Part shown: piece by piece, positions 31,482 to 39,904 of the stretch
How positions within the stretch are numbered: the stretch's first letter is position 1
Layout of the letters: every line of letters begins with the position of its first letter
Source of the DNA: Paractinoplanes ovalisporus
GTDB taxonomy: Bacteria; Actinomycetota; Actinomycetes; Mycobacteriales; Micromonosporaceae
Direction: 5' to 3'
NCBI RefSeq assembly: GCF_016834655.1
Contig: NZ_JAENHP010000012.1
Coordinates: 62,001 to 126,000 of the forward strand
Length of the DNA: 64,000 nt
The notes under the pieces: model-generated
What the model was told of the DNA's origin: nothing
Seen by the model: only the letters and a program-made list of their open reading frames with translations
Databases searched by the model: none
Position numbers and translations under genes: made by a program

Positions 31482-34408
31482 CGGAGGACCCTCCGGCTCG
31501 AAGGCGGGCCGAAGTAGCTGTCCTTGACCCCACCGGTGTCGACGACCAGCCGCTGCACGATGACCGTCGGGTCAACCGCATGGAACGTCAGCGTGTGCGT
31601 CCCCGGCGAGGAAACGAGGTGAGTGGTCGTGGTCCGGTTGATGTTGTCGGACGTGTTGCGCGCCCACGCCCGGTTCATGGTCGTGTCGTTGGCCCCGGTC
31701 GCCGTGGTGATGTTGACGACCTGCGGCGTCTGCCCGTCGATCGACACCGCGTACTTCAGGCCGTCACCGGGCAGCGTGTTGTTGCGCGGCGACAGGTAGG
31801 CGGTCACCTTGACCGGCCCGCTGCTGGTGAGCGTCATCGTGTAGTCGAGACGCGCCCCCGGGCTGAGCGGCGTGAGCCCGTTGCCGGTCTTGCCGATCCC
31901 GGGCAGCAGACGCCAGTTCCCGGTCCGGCCCGTGTAGTGGTCGGCCTCCATCGCCACATATCCGTCGGCCTCGAGGAAACCCTTCGCGGGCAGGGTCGGG
32001 TTGTTGACCGGTGCCTGCACGACAACCGACGTCCCGGCGCCCTCGACGGTGATCGGCACGGTCGTCACGCCGCGCGGCGCCCGTTTCCAGTCGACCGTCA
32101 CGACCGGCCGCACCTGATCGGTGACCACCCCGGAAGCCGGCGCCACGTGCACCCACGATGCGCCCGTGGTGATCCGGTACCCGTACGGGGTCGTGCCCTT
32201 GTTGTAGATGTCGAGCGCCGGCCGCCCCAGCGGAGACCACGGGTTCGACTCGGGCAGCCGCAGCGAGCCGACGCCCATCGCGGCCGCGGACGGCACGGTG
32301 ATCCGCTTGAGGTGCGGGTAGATCTCGTCGGGCAGCGCGACGTTGTTCAACTCCGGCTGCTGCCAGGGCGCGTTCGGGCCGTAACGCTCGACGTTCCCGT
32401 ACCCGATCTTGGGCTGCAGCTGCCAGTTCTTCCACTTCCCACCGGCCAGGGTGGTGTTGTAGTAGTCGCTCATCGCCTGGTCCTCGGCGAACAGCCGCTC
32501 GGCCTGATCGGCGAGCCGGTTGGTGGCGGCGCGACCCTGAGCCGCGTACGCGATGTTGGTGAACTGCGCGCGCCGCAACTCGTAGATGATCGCCGTGTCC
32601 TTGATCTGGTAGTAGACCAGCTGGTAGAACGCGTCCTGCCAGGCCTGCGGCACCCTCGCCCGCAGAGCCGTGGCGCGGCGGGCCAGGTCGATCCACTCCT
32701 CGGTGACGCGGTCCATCTCGCCGTAGTCGGTGAGGCTGAACGGCGTGGCCTGGTCGTCGTAGACCACCTCGCCGGCCGCGTTCAGCGTGATCCGCCGGTT
32801 GAGCAGCTCCGGCTTGCGGCGGGACTGCAGGAAGCCGTACGTGTCGAGCAGTTCCGCGACGGCCGGCGCGAGCCTGTCGGAGAAGTTCTGCGCGGCGAAC
32901 TGCGTGGTCCACTCCCCCAGCCGCGTCACCGGCCACGCGTCCGGGTTCCAGGCATAGTCGAGGAAGAACTGGGTGGGCAGCTCCTCGTTCTTCAGATCGC
33001 CCACGTTCACCACCCAGAGACGATCAACCCCTCTCCCGTACGCGAGATTGAGCTGTTCCCAGGTGTTGGTGAGGTTGATCGTGTCGGCCCACTTGTAGTT
33101 GCGGCCGTCCCCGACGTAGTCGAAGTGGTAGTACATGCCGTAGCCACCACTGCGCGCAGGCAGCGACGCGTCCGGCAGCTTGCGCATGTTGCCCCAGTTG
33201 TCGTCGCAGAACACGACCGTGACGTCGTCCGGCGGGCGGTAGCCGTTGTCCCAGTAGCGCTGCACCTCCTTGTAGAGGGTCTGCACCTGGGGCCGGTCGA
33301 TCAGCCCGGTGTCACGCAGGATCTCGCGCTGACTGTCGATGATGGACGACATCAGGTCGATCCCGTCCCCGTCGGGCAGCGACACGTCACCGTTGCCGCG
33401 CATGCCGAGCGTGATGACGCCCTCGATGTTCTGGTCGCGCATCCGTTCGGCGCCGTCCCGCCAGTACGCCTTGATCGCATCGGGGTTGCGGCGGAAGCTC
33501 CACTCCCCCGTGCCGGTGGGATGCCGGTTCCACTCCTCGATGCCGCGCATCATCGGCGCCTCGTGCGAGGTGCCCATCACGACGCCGTAGTAGGTGGCGG
33601 TGGCGTGGTTGAGCGGGTCGTCCTCGGCGAACGCGCGCCCCCACACGGCCGGCCACAGATAGTTGGCCTTGAGCCGCAGCATGGTCTCGAAGACCTTCGC
33701 GAAGTACGCCGCGTTGAGCCCGCCCGGATAGCCGGGGGCCTTGCCCGGTCCGAAGTAGCCGGGGGCCCAGGTGCCGGTGGCCGGGTTCTCGTCGTTGATG
33801 AAGAAGCCGCGGTACTTCACCTTCGGCGTGCCCTGCGTGTGGCGGCCGGGCCGCACGTACAGCTCGTCGTGGTGGGCGGCCGGCACGTCGTCCCAGAAGT
33901 GCCAGGGCGAGACGCCGATGGTCCTCGACAGGTCGTAGGCGCCGTAGATGCTGCCCCGCTGGTCGCTTCCGGCGATCACGAAGGCGCGCCGCACCCCGGG
34001 CAGAGGATCGGTCACCACCTGCTCGACCGTGGTTTCCCATTTCCCGCGTACGGCGGTGACGTCGAGCTTGCCGCGGGCGATGATGCCGTCGATCAGCGGG
34101 CTCCTGCCGATCGTGCCGACGATGACCGGATCGCGCCCGGCCGGGATCGTGTCGTGGCCGATCGCGGGTTCGACGCCGGTGACCTTCTTGATGTCGCTCT
34201 GCAGGTCGTCGACGACCCGGATCACGCCCGCGTAGTCGTCCGTGCTGACCACGATCGGGGCTGCCTTACCTGCTGCGACCAAGGGGAATCGTCCCTCCCC
34301 GGGCTGCGTGGCGACATAGGTCTCTGCTCTTTGTCCCTTTTGTTCGGCATGCGCGGGGGCGACGATCACGAGGGCGGCCGCGGTGACGGCGGCGAGCGCG
34401 GCCCTCAC
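31478..34408 (-). CDS. GH115-family xylan alpha-glucuronidase
   Basis: A 976-residue secreted enzyme from GTG/ATG at 34408 with a signal peptide (1-21, ending APAHA). Domain A starts PIVVSTDDYAGVIRVVDDLQ; the catalytic TIM-barrel part contains KVKYRGFFINDENPATGTWAP, MLRLKANYLWPAVWGRAF, MGTSHEAPMMRGIEEWNR, GVITLGMRGNGD and VVFCDDNWGNMRKLP, all marks of GH115. A C-terminal beta domain (from about residue 840) is the usual Greek-key/sugar-binding module. It releases 4-O-methyl-glucuronic acid from xylan, including internal residues. Flanked on both sides by SGNH esterases with 4-nt overlaps. Confidence 0.94.
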   Translation of the reverse strand: MRAALAAVTAAALVIVAPAHAEQKGQRAETYVATQPGEGRFPLVAAGKAAPIVVSTDDYAGVIRVVDDLQSDIKKVTGVEPAIGHDTIPAGRDPVIVGTIGRSPLIDGIIARGKLDVTAVRGKWETTVEQVVTDPLPGVRRAFVIAGSDQRGSIYGAYDLSRTIGVSPWHFWDDVPAAHHDELYVRPGRHTQGTPKVKYRGFFINDENPATGTWAPGYFGPGKAPGYPGGLNAAYFAKVFETMLRLKANYLWPAVWGRAFAEDDPLNHATATYYGVVMGTSHEAPMMRGIEEWNRHPTGTGEWSFRRNPDAIKAYWRDGAERMRDQNIEGVITLGMRGNGDVSLPDGDGIDLMSSIIDSQREILRDTGLIDRPQVQTLYKEVQRYWDNGYRPPDDVTVVFCDDNWGNMRKLPDASLPARSGGYGMYYHFDYVGDGRNYKWADTINLTNTWEQLNLAYGRGVDRLWVVNVGDLKNEELPTQFFLDYAWNPDAWPVTRLGEWTTQFAAQNFSDRLAPAVAELLDTYGFLQSRRKPELLNRRITLNAAGEVVYDDQATPFSLTDYGEMDRVTEEWIDLARRATALRARVPQAWQDAFYQLVYYQIKDTAIIYELRRAQFTNIAYAAQGRAATNRLADQAERLFAEDQAMSDYYNTTLAGGKWKNWQLQPKIGYGNVERYGPNAPWQQPELNNVALPDEIYPHLKRITVPSAAAMGVGSLRLPESNPWSPLGRPALDIYNKGTTPYGYRITTGASWVHVAPASGVVTDQVRPVVTVDWKRAPRGVTTVPITVEGAGTSVVVQAPVNNPTLPAKGFLEADGYVAMEADHYTGRTGNWRLLPGIGKTGNGLTPLSPGARLDYTMTLTSSGPVKVTAYLSPRNNTLPGDGLKYAVSIDGQTPQVVNITTATGANDTTMNRAWARNTSDNINRTTTTHLVSSPGTHTLTFHAVDPTVIVQRLVVDTGGVKDSYFGPPSSRRVLR

Positions 34409-35703
34409 GTGAACAGCCTCAGCGGCACGGCGGCGGCCATCGCGGCCATGCCGGCGTCGTTCGGGTGCAGGTGGTCGCCGCTGTCGTAGGCCGGGTTGAG
34501 CCGCAGCGGGTCGGCCGGGTCACCCATCGCGCGGTCGAAGTCGACCACGCCGTCGTACTCGCCGCCGGACCGGATCCAGCGGTTGAGCACCTCCCGTTTG
34601 CGCTCGTTGGCCTCGGTGTAGAAGCCGAGCGTGTCGCCCTTGAAAGGCAGGATCGTGCCGCCGACGGCGACCATGCCGGCCGCGTGCGCACGGGCGATCA
34701 GCTGGCGGTGGCCGCCGATCAGGTCGTCCGCGCTGACCACCTCGGACAGCGGCGCGACCGTTCCCGGATGGCCGAGGTCGTTCACGCCGAGCAGCACGAC
34801 CACGTAGCGCGCGCCGGGCTGGGCCACCACGTCCCGGTCGAACCGGCGCAGCCCGCTGTGCCCGAAATAGGCCGCGAACGACTCGGCGTCGCTGCCGGGG
34901 GCCGGGTTGGGGTCGTGCAGCAGCCGGTTGCCCGAGATGCCGACGTTGGCAACACCCCGGCGCAGACCGGCCGCCCGCAGGCGGGCCGCGAACAGGTCGG
35001 GCCAGCGGTGGTTGAGGTTGTTCGGCGTGTTGGCGCCGTTGGTGATCGAGTCGCCGAGCGTGACGATCGACAACCCCCGGTCCCGCACCGAGACGCCGGA
35101 CAGGAACAGGTACTGCCCGATGGTGGCGACCGGTGTCACCTGCCGGGCGGCGGTGACGTCGCCGTCGGCGATCACGTTGTCCTGGAACGCGAACGCGGCC
35201 AGGGTCGTCACCGGGGTCCGGGCCGGCAGATAGAGGCTGATCGCGAGGTCGCCGCCGTCCGGCACGCGCAGGCGTACGGGATCGCTGACCAGCGGCGCCC
35301 CGGCCGGGAGGGTCACCTCGGCCCGGTTGCCGAAGGTCACGCGCCGGTCGCTGCCGGGCACGGTGGCGGTGCTCGCGCCCGTGCCCGAGCGCAGCGCGAC
35401 CCGTACGGCGCCGAGTCGCAGCGGGCCGTTGCCGAACTCGTTGGTGACGCGGATGCGAATCTCGTCGCCGCCGGCGCTGCAGTGCACCACGTGGCGGACG
35501 GTCTGGTTGGCCAGCACGGTGGGGGCGGCCGGCGGGTTGGGCGGGATGGTCGTGGGGGCGGCGGCCCAGGTGGCGATCCACCCGGGGACGGTCCATTCGC
35601 CGTCGTCGGCCTGGTGACCGGCGTCGGCGTAGGCGGCGGTGGGAATGGCGAGGCCGGCGGCGGCGCCGGACGTGATGGCGAGCAGCTCGCGACGGGTGGG
35701 CAT
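34405..35703 (-). CDS. Secreted SGNH/GDSL hydrolase (esterase), first gene of the xylan-debranching operon
   Basis: A 432-residue protein; start ATG 35703, preceded by CGGAGG, in place of the longer frame to 35736. The leader MPTRRELLAITSGAAAGLAI is Tat-like (RR). After an accessory beta domain (IATWAAAPTTIPP...RHVVHCSAGGDEI) the SGNH domain shows IVTLGDSITNG, Gly/Asn in VGISGNRLLHD, LLGVNDLGHPG and GDHLHPNDAGMAAMA. It overlaps the GH115 gene by ATGA and heads the operon. Likely a polysaccharide deacetylase-type esterase acting before glucuronic-acid removal. Confidence 0.9.
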   Translation of the reverse strand: MPTRRELLAITSGAAAGLAIPTAAYADAGHQADDGEWTVPGWIATWAAAPTTIPPNPPAAPTVLANQTVRHVVHCSAGGDEIRIRVTNEFGNGPLRLGAVRVALRSGTGASTATVPGSDRRVTFGNRAEVTLPAGAPLVSDPVRLRVPDGGDLAISLYLPARTPVTTLAAFAFQDNVIADGDVTAARQVTPVATIGQYLFLSGVSVRDRGLSIVTLGDSITNGANTPNNLNHRWPDLFAARLRAAGLRRGVANVGISGNRLLHDPNPAPGSDAESFAAYFGHSGLRRFDRDVVAQPGARYVVVLLGVNDLGHPGTVAPLSEVVSADDLIGGHRQLIARAHAAGMVAVGGTILPFKGDTLGFYTEANERKREVLNRWIRSGGEYDGVVDFDRAMGDPADPLRLNPAYDSGDHLHPNDAGMAAMAAAVPLRLFT

Positions 35704-35721
35704 GAGACCTCCGCGGTGGAT

Positions 35722-35732
35722 CGGAAGTTTCG
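35722..35732. promoter_or_regulatory. Imperfect copy of the xylanase-type palindrome
   Basis: CGGAA-g-TTTCG lies 19 bp upstream of the first esterase start. It differs at one position from the CGAAA-N-TTTCG element found at 35842-35852. Confidence 0.35.
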
Positions 35733-35837
35733 GCAACTCCTCGGACGAACACTCGTAAGGTAAAGGCGGTCATCTATGTCGTCAATATCCGTGCTGCTGG
35801 ATCTTGCGTTTCCGGCGGCACTTTTGACTCTTTTCAT

Positions 35838-35856
35838 CGGCCGAAACTTTCGGCCG
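35838..35856. promoter_or_regulatory. 19-bp perfect palindrome containing CGAAA-C-TTTCG
   Basis: CGGCCGAAA-C-TTTCGGCCG lies in the 214-bp gap between the divergent esterase-GH115 and peptide-FrnE operons. Its core CGAAACTTTCG is the element I recall from actinomycete xylanase promoters, bound by a LacI-family repressor. It is 134 bp from the esterase start and 61 bp from the peptide start. Confidence 0.65.
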
Positions 35857-35917
35857 CGCCGCCGGAAAGTGCCGAGCTATCTTGGCGGTGGGGTCAAGTT
35901 GGGGTAGCTTTTTGACC

Positions 35918-36058
35918 ATGCAGTCAAGTAACACCGAGACCGAGGACCTCGTCCTGGTCGACCCGGAGCCCGCCGAGCCGGTTCCGGCCCCCCTGATCCT
36001 GCTGGAGCCCGTCGAGGGCGAGTCCGGCATGTGCGACGCCGACGGGTGGTGCAACTGA
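35918..36058 (+). CDS. 46-residue acidic peptide with a C-terminal Cys pair (candidate precursor peptide)
   Basis: ATG 35918 to TGA 36056-36058, overlapping the FrnE-like start by ATGA. The N-terminal part is acidic and Pro-rich (ETEDLVLVDPEPAEPVPAP), followed by LILLEPVEGES and the C-terminus GMCDADGWCN, where the only two cysteines lie six residues apart. No Lys or Arg is present. The putative -10 hexamer TAGCTT ends 7 nt before the ATG, as in leaderless actinobacterial transcripts. A leader-plus-Cys-core layout next to a thiol oxidoreductase suggests a modified or disulfide-bonded peptide. I do not recognise the family. Confidence 0.65.
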   Translation: MQSSNTETEDLVLVDPEPAEPVPAPLILLEPVEGESGMCDADGWCN

Positions 36059-36744
36059 TGAGCGCGAGTGCCTTCGGCCCGGCCGCCGAGCCGATCGTGG
36101 TCGACATCTGGAGCGACGTCGTCTGCCCGTGGTGCTACCTGGGCAACGCGGTGTTCAAGCAGGCCGTCGAGCAGTTCCCGCACGGCTCCTCGGTGCAGGT
36201 CCGCTATCACAGCTTCCAGCTGAACCCGTCGTTCCCGGTCGGCGAGGCCGTGCTGGCCGACGAATACCTCGCGCAGAACTTCAAGATGCCGAAGGCCCAG
36301 CTCGAGGCGTCCCACGCGCAGCTCGCCGCCCGCGGCGCCGAGGCCGGGCTCGACTACCAGTTCTCCAAGACCGTCATGATCAACACGCTGGACGCGCACC
36401 GGATGATCCACCTGGCCAAGGCGCACGGCCAGGAGCTGCCGATGGTCGACCGCCTGTTCCGGGCCGAGTTCACCGAGGGCCTCAACCTCTCCGACCACGC
36501 GGTGCTGGCCGACCTCGCCGTCGAGCTCGGGCTGGACCGGGCCGAGGCCGAGAAGGCCCTCGAGACCAAGGCGTACGAGCAGGACATCCGGGCCGACCTC
36601 GCGCAGGCCCGTCAGCTCGGCATCAGCGGCGTGCCGTTCTTCGTCTTCGACAACAAGCGCGGCGTCTCCGGCGCCCAGCCGATCGAAATGTTCCGCAAGG
36701 CACTGGACGTGACGTGGCAGGACAGGGCAGCCTCCCCCGCATGA
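36058..36744 (+). CDS. DsbA-family (FrnE-like) thiol-disulfide oxidoreductase
   Basis: A 228-residue protein from ATG 36058. It has no signal peptide, so it is cytosolic. The active site is DVVCPWCYLGN near residue 24, with the cis-Pro loop GISGVPFFVFD near residue 195 and a closing VSGAQPIEMF, all as in FrnE. The helical insert MINTLDAHRMIHLAKAHG is typical of the family. It catalyses disulfide exchange or isomerisation, or binds a glutathione/mycothiol-like cofactor. ATGA overlaps at both ends tie it to the small peptide upstream and the TetR gene downstream; the peptide with two cysteines is an obvious candidate substrate, which is inference. Confidence 0.92.
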   Translation: MSASAFGPAAEPIVVDIWSDVVCPWCYLGNAVFKQAVEQFPHGSSVQVRYHSFQLNPSFPVGEAVLADEYLAQNFKMPKAQLEASHAQLAARGAEAGLDYQFSKTVMINTLDAHRMIHLAKAHGQELPMVDRLFRAEFTEGLNLSDHAVLADLAVELGLDRAEAEKALETKAYEQDIRADLAQARQLGISGVPFFVFDNKRGVSGAQPIEMFRKALDVTWQDRAASPA

Positions 36745-37295
36745 GAGCCGACGCCCGGCGCAACGTCGAGGGCATCCGCCGAGCTGCCCTCGACGTGTTC
36801 CGCACCGGCGGCCTGACCACCCCGCTCGACGAGGTGGCCCGGGCCGCCGGCGTCAGCAAGGGCACGATCTACCACCGTTTCGGCAGCCGCCGCGGCCTGA
36901 TCGACGCGGTGGTCAACGACCTGGTGGCGGCCCGCATCAACGCCATCATCGACGAGGTCGACGCCCTCGAGGGCCCCCTGCTGCGCTTCGAGCAGTACCT
37001 GCTGCGCACGTGGCTGCTGCAGTACGACGAGCCCGCGGCGAACGACGTCCTGATGCGCACCCTCCCCGACTCGGAACCGTTGACGACGCTGTTCGAGCGC
37101 TCCTGCCACTTCGGAGCCCAGCTGCTGCACGACGCCCAGGCCGCCGGCGTGGTGCGCGCCGACATCACCCCCGAGGACCTGAAATACCTGATCCTCGAAC
37201 GCGGCGTCATAGCCCGCGCCTGCGACCAGCAGACCCGCGACGACTACCACCGCCGTCTCGACTTCGTCCTCCGCGGCCTCCGGGCCACCCGGTAG
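36741..37295 (+). CDS. TetR-family regulator, third gene of the peptide-FrnE operon
   Basis: A 184-residue protein from ATG 36741, overlapping the previous stop (ATGA). The helix-turn-helix is TPLDEVARAAGVSKGTIYHRFGSRRGLI at about residues 26-53. The C-terminal part (RTWLLQYDEPAANDVLMRTLP) resembles the SbtR-like TetR C-terminal domain. Being last in the operon, it probably represses its own promoter; GTCAAGT occurs twice, at 35893 and 35923, around the putative promoter. Confidence 0.93.
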   Translation: MRADARRNVEGIRRAALDVFRTGGLTTPLDEVARAAGVSKGTIYHRFGSRRGLIDAVVNDLVAARINAIIDEVDALEGPLLRFEQYLLRTWLLQYDEPAANDVLMRTLPDSEPLTTLFERSCHFGAQLLHDAQAAGVVRADITPEDLKYLILERGVIARACDQQTRDDYHRRLDFVLRGLRATR

Positions 37296-37327
37296 CAGCG
37301 CCGCGTTTGAGCACAACTGCATCCTCT

Positions 37328-37429
37328 GTGGTGGCGACCCCGGGCCAGACACTCAGCGCCGGCGAGCCGTTCCCGTTCGAGCTTGAGGTGGCGTCCCTGC
37401 TGCGCCGCCGAAGCCCTACGCCGGGGTGA
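37328..37429 (+). pseudogene. Probable C-terminal fragment of a Uma2-type (restriction-fold) protein
   Basis: A 33-codon frame that ends GEPFPFELEVASLL plus a short tail. Uma2-family proteins typically finish with a PFPFELDPAELL-like block. Nothing of the nuclease core is left upstream, so it would be a remnant. The match is short. Confidence 0.4.
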
Positions 37430-38600
37430 AGCGCAGCGGCAGCTCGTTCGGGCCGTGGGTGCCGATGGCCGGGCGCCACGTGACCTTGCCGGTGATGACG
37501 GGCGGGGCGAAACGACGGGTCAGGACCGGGAGGGCCTCGCTCAGCTGGGCGTGGGCCAGGGCGGCGCCCAGGCAGTAGTGCGGGCCGGCGCCGAACTGCA
37601 GCAACGGAGCCTCTCGGGTGGCGGTGATGTCGAAGACCTCTCCGCCGGGGTAGGCCCTCGGGTCGCGCTGGGCGGTCTGCACGGCCATCGTCACGAAGGT
37701 TCCGGCTTTGACGGGCAGGCCGTGGTAGTCGAAATCCTCCAAGGCGCGGCGGAACACGCTCGCGGCCGACGGGCGCCAGCGCATCGACTCGGTGACGGCG
37801 CGGTCGGTCAGGTCGGGACGGTCGCGGAGCCGGGTCCACTGGTCGGGGTGCTCGGCGAAGCTGACCATGGTGTTGGAGAGCTGGTGCAGGGTGTTGTCGT
37901 GCGCGCCGAAGACGAGGGTGACCAGCAGGTTGCGCAGTTCGGCCCGGCTCACCGTGCGGTCGTCGCGCCAGGCGGCCACCATGGTGGAGACCAGGTCGTC
38001 GGCCGGGTGCCCGGCCTTCTCGTCGATCAGGGTGTCGACGTAGCCGTCCAGCCCGGCCACCGCCCGCTCCACCCGGGCCGCCGTGTCGCCGCCGGTGGCC
38101 AGGGCGAAGATGAGGCCGATGTCGCTGGACCAGACGCTGAAGACGTCGTGGTCGGCGGCCGGCACACCGAGCAGCTCGCCCATGACGGCCAGCGGCAACC
38201 GGCCGGCGAAGGCGCGGACGAAGTCGACCTCACCCGCCTCCTCCATCTCGTCGGCCAGCCGTTCGGCGGTGGCCCGGATGAACGGCCGCGCCCGGTCGAC
38301 CGTGCGTGGCGTGAAGGCCCGGCTGACCAGACCGCGCAGCCGGCGGTGGTCGGCGCCGTCGTGGTTGACGATCATCGGGGCCCACCAGTCGTGGATGGGT
38401 CCCGACGTGATGCCGTTCTGGCGCAGGTAACCGTCGCCGCCGTGGTCGAGGCGACGGTCGCGCAACAGTTCCTGCGTCTCGGCGTAGCGCAGCACCAGCG
38501 GGCCGAGTGGGCTGTCCGCGTGCCAGCCCGCCTCCTGCGCGGCGAAGACCTCGGGCGCGGTGAAGCTGAAGTCCGGGGCGAGCACGTCAAGGGCAGGCAT
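37416..38600 (-). CDS. Cytochrome P450 with a non-canonical I-helix motif
   Basis: A 394-residue soluble P450 from ATG 38600. Heme ligand Cys343 is in FGAGPHYCLGAALA, the ExxR pair is Glu271/Arg274 (ESMRW) and the C-helix is HRRLRGLVSRAF. The I-helix reads LVFGAHDNTLHQL (residues 229-241): where most P450s have an acid followed by Thr, this has Asp235-Asn236-Thr237. It starts 1 nt after the stop of the other P450, so the two are one operon. Substrate unknown; a hydroxylase for a small secondary metabolite or lipid is usual for such pairs. Confidence 0.94.
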   Translation of the reverse strand: MPALDVLAPDFSFTAPEVFAAQEAGWHADSPLGPLVLRYAETQELLRDRRLDHGGDGYLRQNGITSGPIHDWWAPMIVNHDGADHRRLRGLVSRAFTPRTVDRARPFIRATAERLADEMEEAGEVDFVRAFAGRLPLAVMGELLGVPAADHDVFSVWSSDIGLIFALATGGDTAARVERAVAGLDGYVDTLIDEKAGHPADDLVSTMVAAWRDDRTVSRAELRNLLVTLVFGAHDNTLHQLSNTMVSFAEHPDQWTRLRDRPDLTDRAVTESMRWRPSAASVFRRALEDFDYHGLPVKAGTFVTMAVQTAQRDPRAYPGGEVFDITATREAPLLQFGAGPHYCLGAALAHAQLSEALPVLTRRFAPPVITGKVTWRPAIGTHGPNELPLRFTPA

Positions 38601-38601
38601 G

Positions 38602-39819
38602 TCAGAACGTGACCGGCAGGGAGGCCAGGCGGTGGCCGATCGGCAGGGACGGCAGCCAGGGCGGCGTCTCGTAGGCCGGGCGCAGGTCGGGGCAGCGGTC
38701 GAGCAGGATCCGCAGGCACTCGTCGGTCTCCATGCGGGCCAGGGCCGCGCCCAAGCAGTAGTAGGTGCCCATGCCGAAGCTCAGGTGCCGGTTGCCCTCG
38801 CGGGTGATGTCGAACGTGTCGGGGTCGTCGAAGACGGCCGGGTCGCGGTTGGCCGCCATCAGCGCCAGATAGACGTGTTTCCCGGCCTCGACGGTGTGCC
38901 CGGCCAGCTCGACCGGCTCGGTGGCGACCCGGCCGATCACGCCGGCCGGGCCGTCGCAGCGCAGGATCTCCTCGACGGCGCGGGGCATCAGGGTGGGGTC
39001 GGCGCGGAGGCGGGCCAGTTGGTCGGGGTGGTCGAAGAGCAGGACCAGGCCGTTGGCGATGAGGTTGGCGGTGGTCTCGTGGCCGGCGAACAGCAGCAGC
39101 ACGCAGTTGGCCACCGCCTCGTCCTCGGTGAGGATGCCCTCGGCCTCGGCCGCCATGAACGTGCTCAGGACGTCTTCGCGGGGCTCGCGACGCCGGTCGG
39201 CCGCGATGACCCGGAGGTAGTCGTGCATCTCGAGCATGCTCTGCTGGGCCTGCCGCAGCCGCGGGAGGTCGCCCAGCCCGAAGACCGGCAGGATCTCGCG
39301 CGACCACGCCTGCAGTTGTTCACGGTCGCTGACCGGCATGCCGAGCAGTTCGGCGATCACGTTGGCGGGCAGCGGGTAGGCCAGGTCGCTGACCACGTCC
39401 ATCCGGCCCTTGCCGGCCACCGCGTCGAGGAGCTCGTGGGTGAACTCGCGGACCCGGGGGCGCAGCCGGTCGACCATGGCCGGCGTGAAGTAGCGCTTGA
39501 GCAGTTGCTGGAAGCGGACGTGGTCGGCCGGGACGGTGTGTCCCATCCACATCTCGACCGACCGGCGTACGGGCTCCAGCTCCTCCTGCTCGGCGGGAGG
39601 CAGGCTCTGCAGGGCCCGCAGCATGTTGGCGGTGTCCATCCGCTTGTTGCGCAGGGCCGCGTTGATGTCGGCGTAGCGGGTCAGCAGGTAGGCATCGAGC
39701 CCCGGTAACCACGCGATCGGGCTCTCCGCGCGGATCCGGTGCAGAAAAGCGTCGGGGTCCGCCATCGCTTCGGGGGCGAACAGGTCGTATTCCCGTACTG
39801 TCGCGCCTTGGTCGCTCAT
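38602..39819 (-). CDS. Cytochrome P450 (canonical)
   Basis: A 405-residue P450 from ATG 39819, first gene of the pair. I-helix LLLFAGHETTANLI has the standard Glu-Thr pair, the ExxR motif is EEILR and the heme loop is FGMGTYYCLGAALARME. MWMGHTVPADHVRFQQLLKRYF is the C-helix region. The type is that of bacterial class I P450s that need a separate ferredoxin; no ferredoxin gene is next to the pair. Confidence 0.95.
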   Translation of the reverse strand: MSDQGATVREYDLFAPEAMADPDAFLHRIRAESPIAWLPGLDAYLLTRYADINAALRNKRMDTANMLRALQSLPPAEQEELEPVRRSVEMWMGHTVPADHVRFQQLLKRYFTPAMVDRLRPRVREFTHELLDAVAGKGRMDVVSDLAYPLPANVIAELLGMPVSDREQLQAWSREILPVFGLGDLPRLRQAQQSMLEMHDYLRVIAADRRREPREDVLSTFMAAEAEGILTEDEAVANCVLLLFAGHETTANLIANGLVLLFDHPDQLARLRADPTLMPRAVEEILRCDGPAGVIGRVATEPVELAGHTVEAGKHVYLALMAANRDPAVFDDPDTFDITREGNRHLSFGMGTYYCLGAALARMETDECLRILLDRCPDLRPAYETPPWLPSLPIGHRLASLPVTF

Positions 39820-39868
39820 GGTAGCGATTCTGGTCGAATCAAATGATCGTTATCTATGCCAAAAGGCC

Positions 39869-39896
39869 GGCGACGGCGTCCGGGGACGCCGCCGCC
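39869..39896 (-). terminator. Hairpin after the GH74-GH48-AA10 operon
   Basis: Arms 39869-39880 and 39885-39896 pair over 12 positions with one A-C mismatch and a 4-nt loop. It begins 9 bp beyond the AA10 stop on the minus strand. Confidence 0.65.
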
Positions 39897-39904
39897 GGGG
39901 TGGA

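Noticed and set aside
35918..36058. Mycofactocin-type precursor (MftA-like acidic peptide with Cys near the end)
   Set aside because: The C-terminus lacks the terminal Val-Tyr of MftA and no radical SAM or other mycofactocin genes are near.
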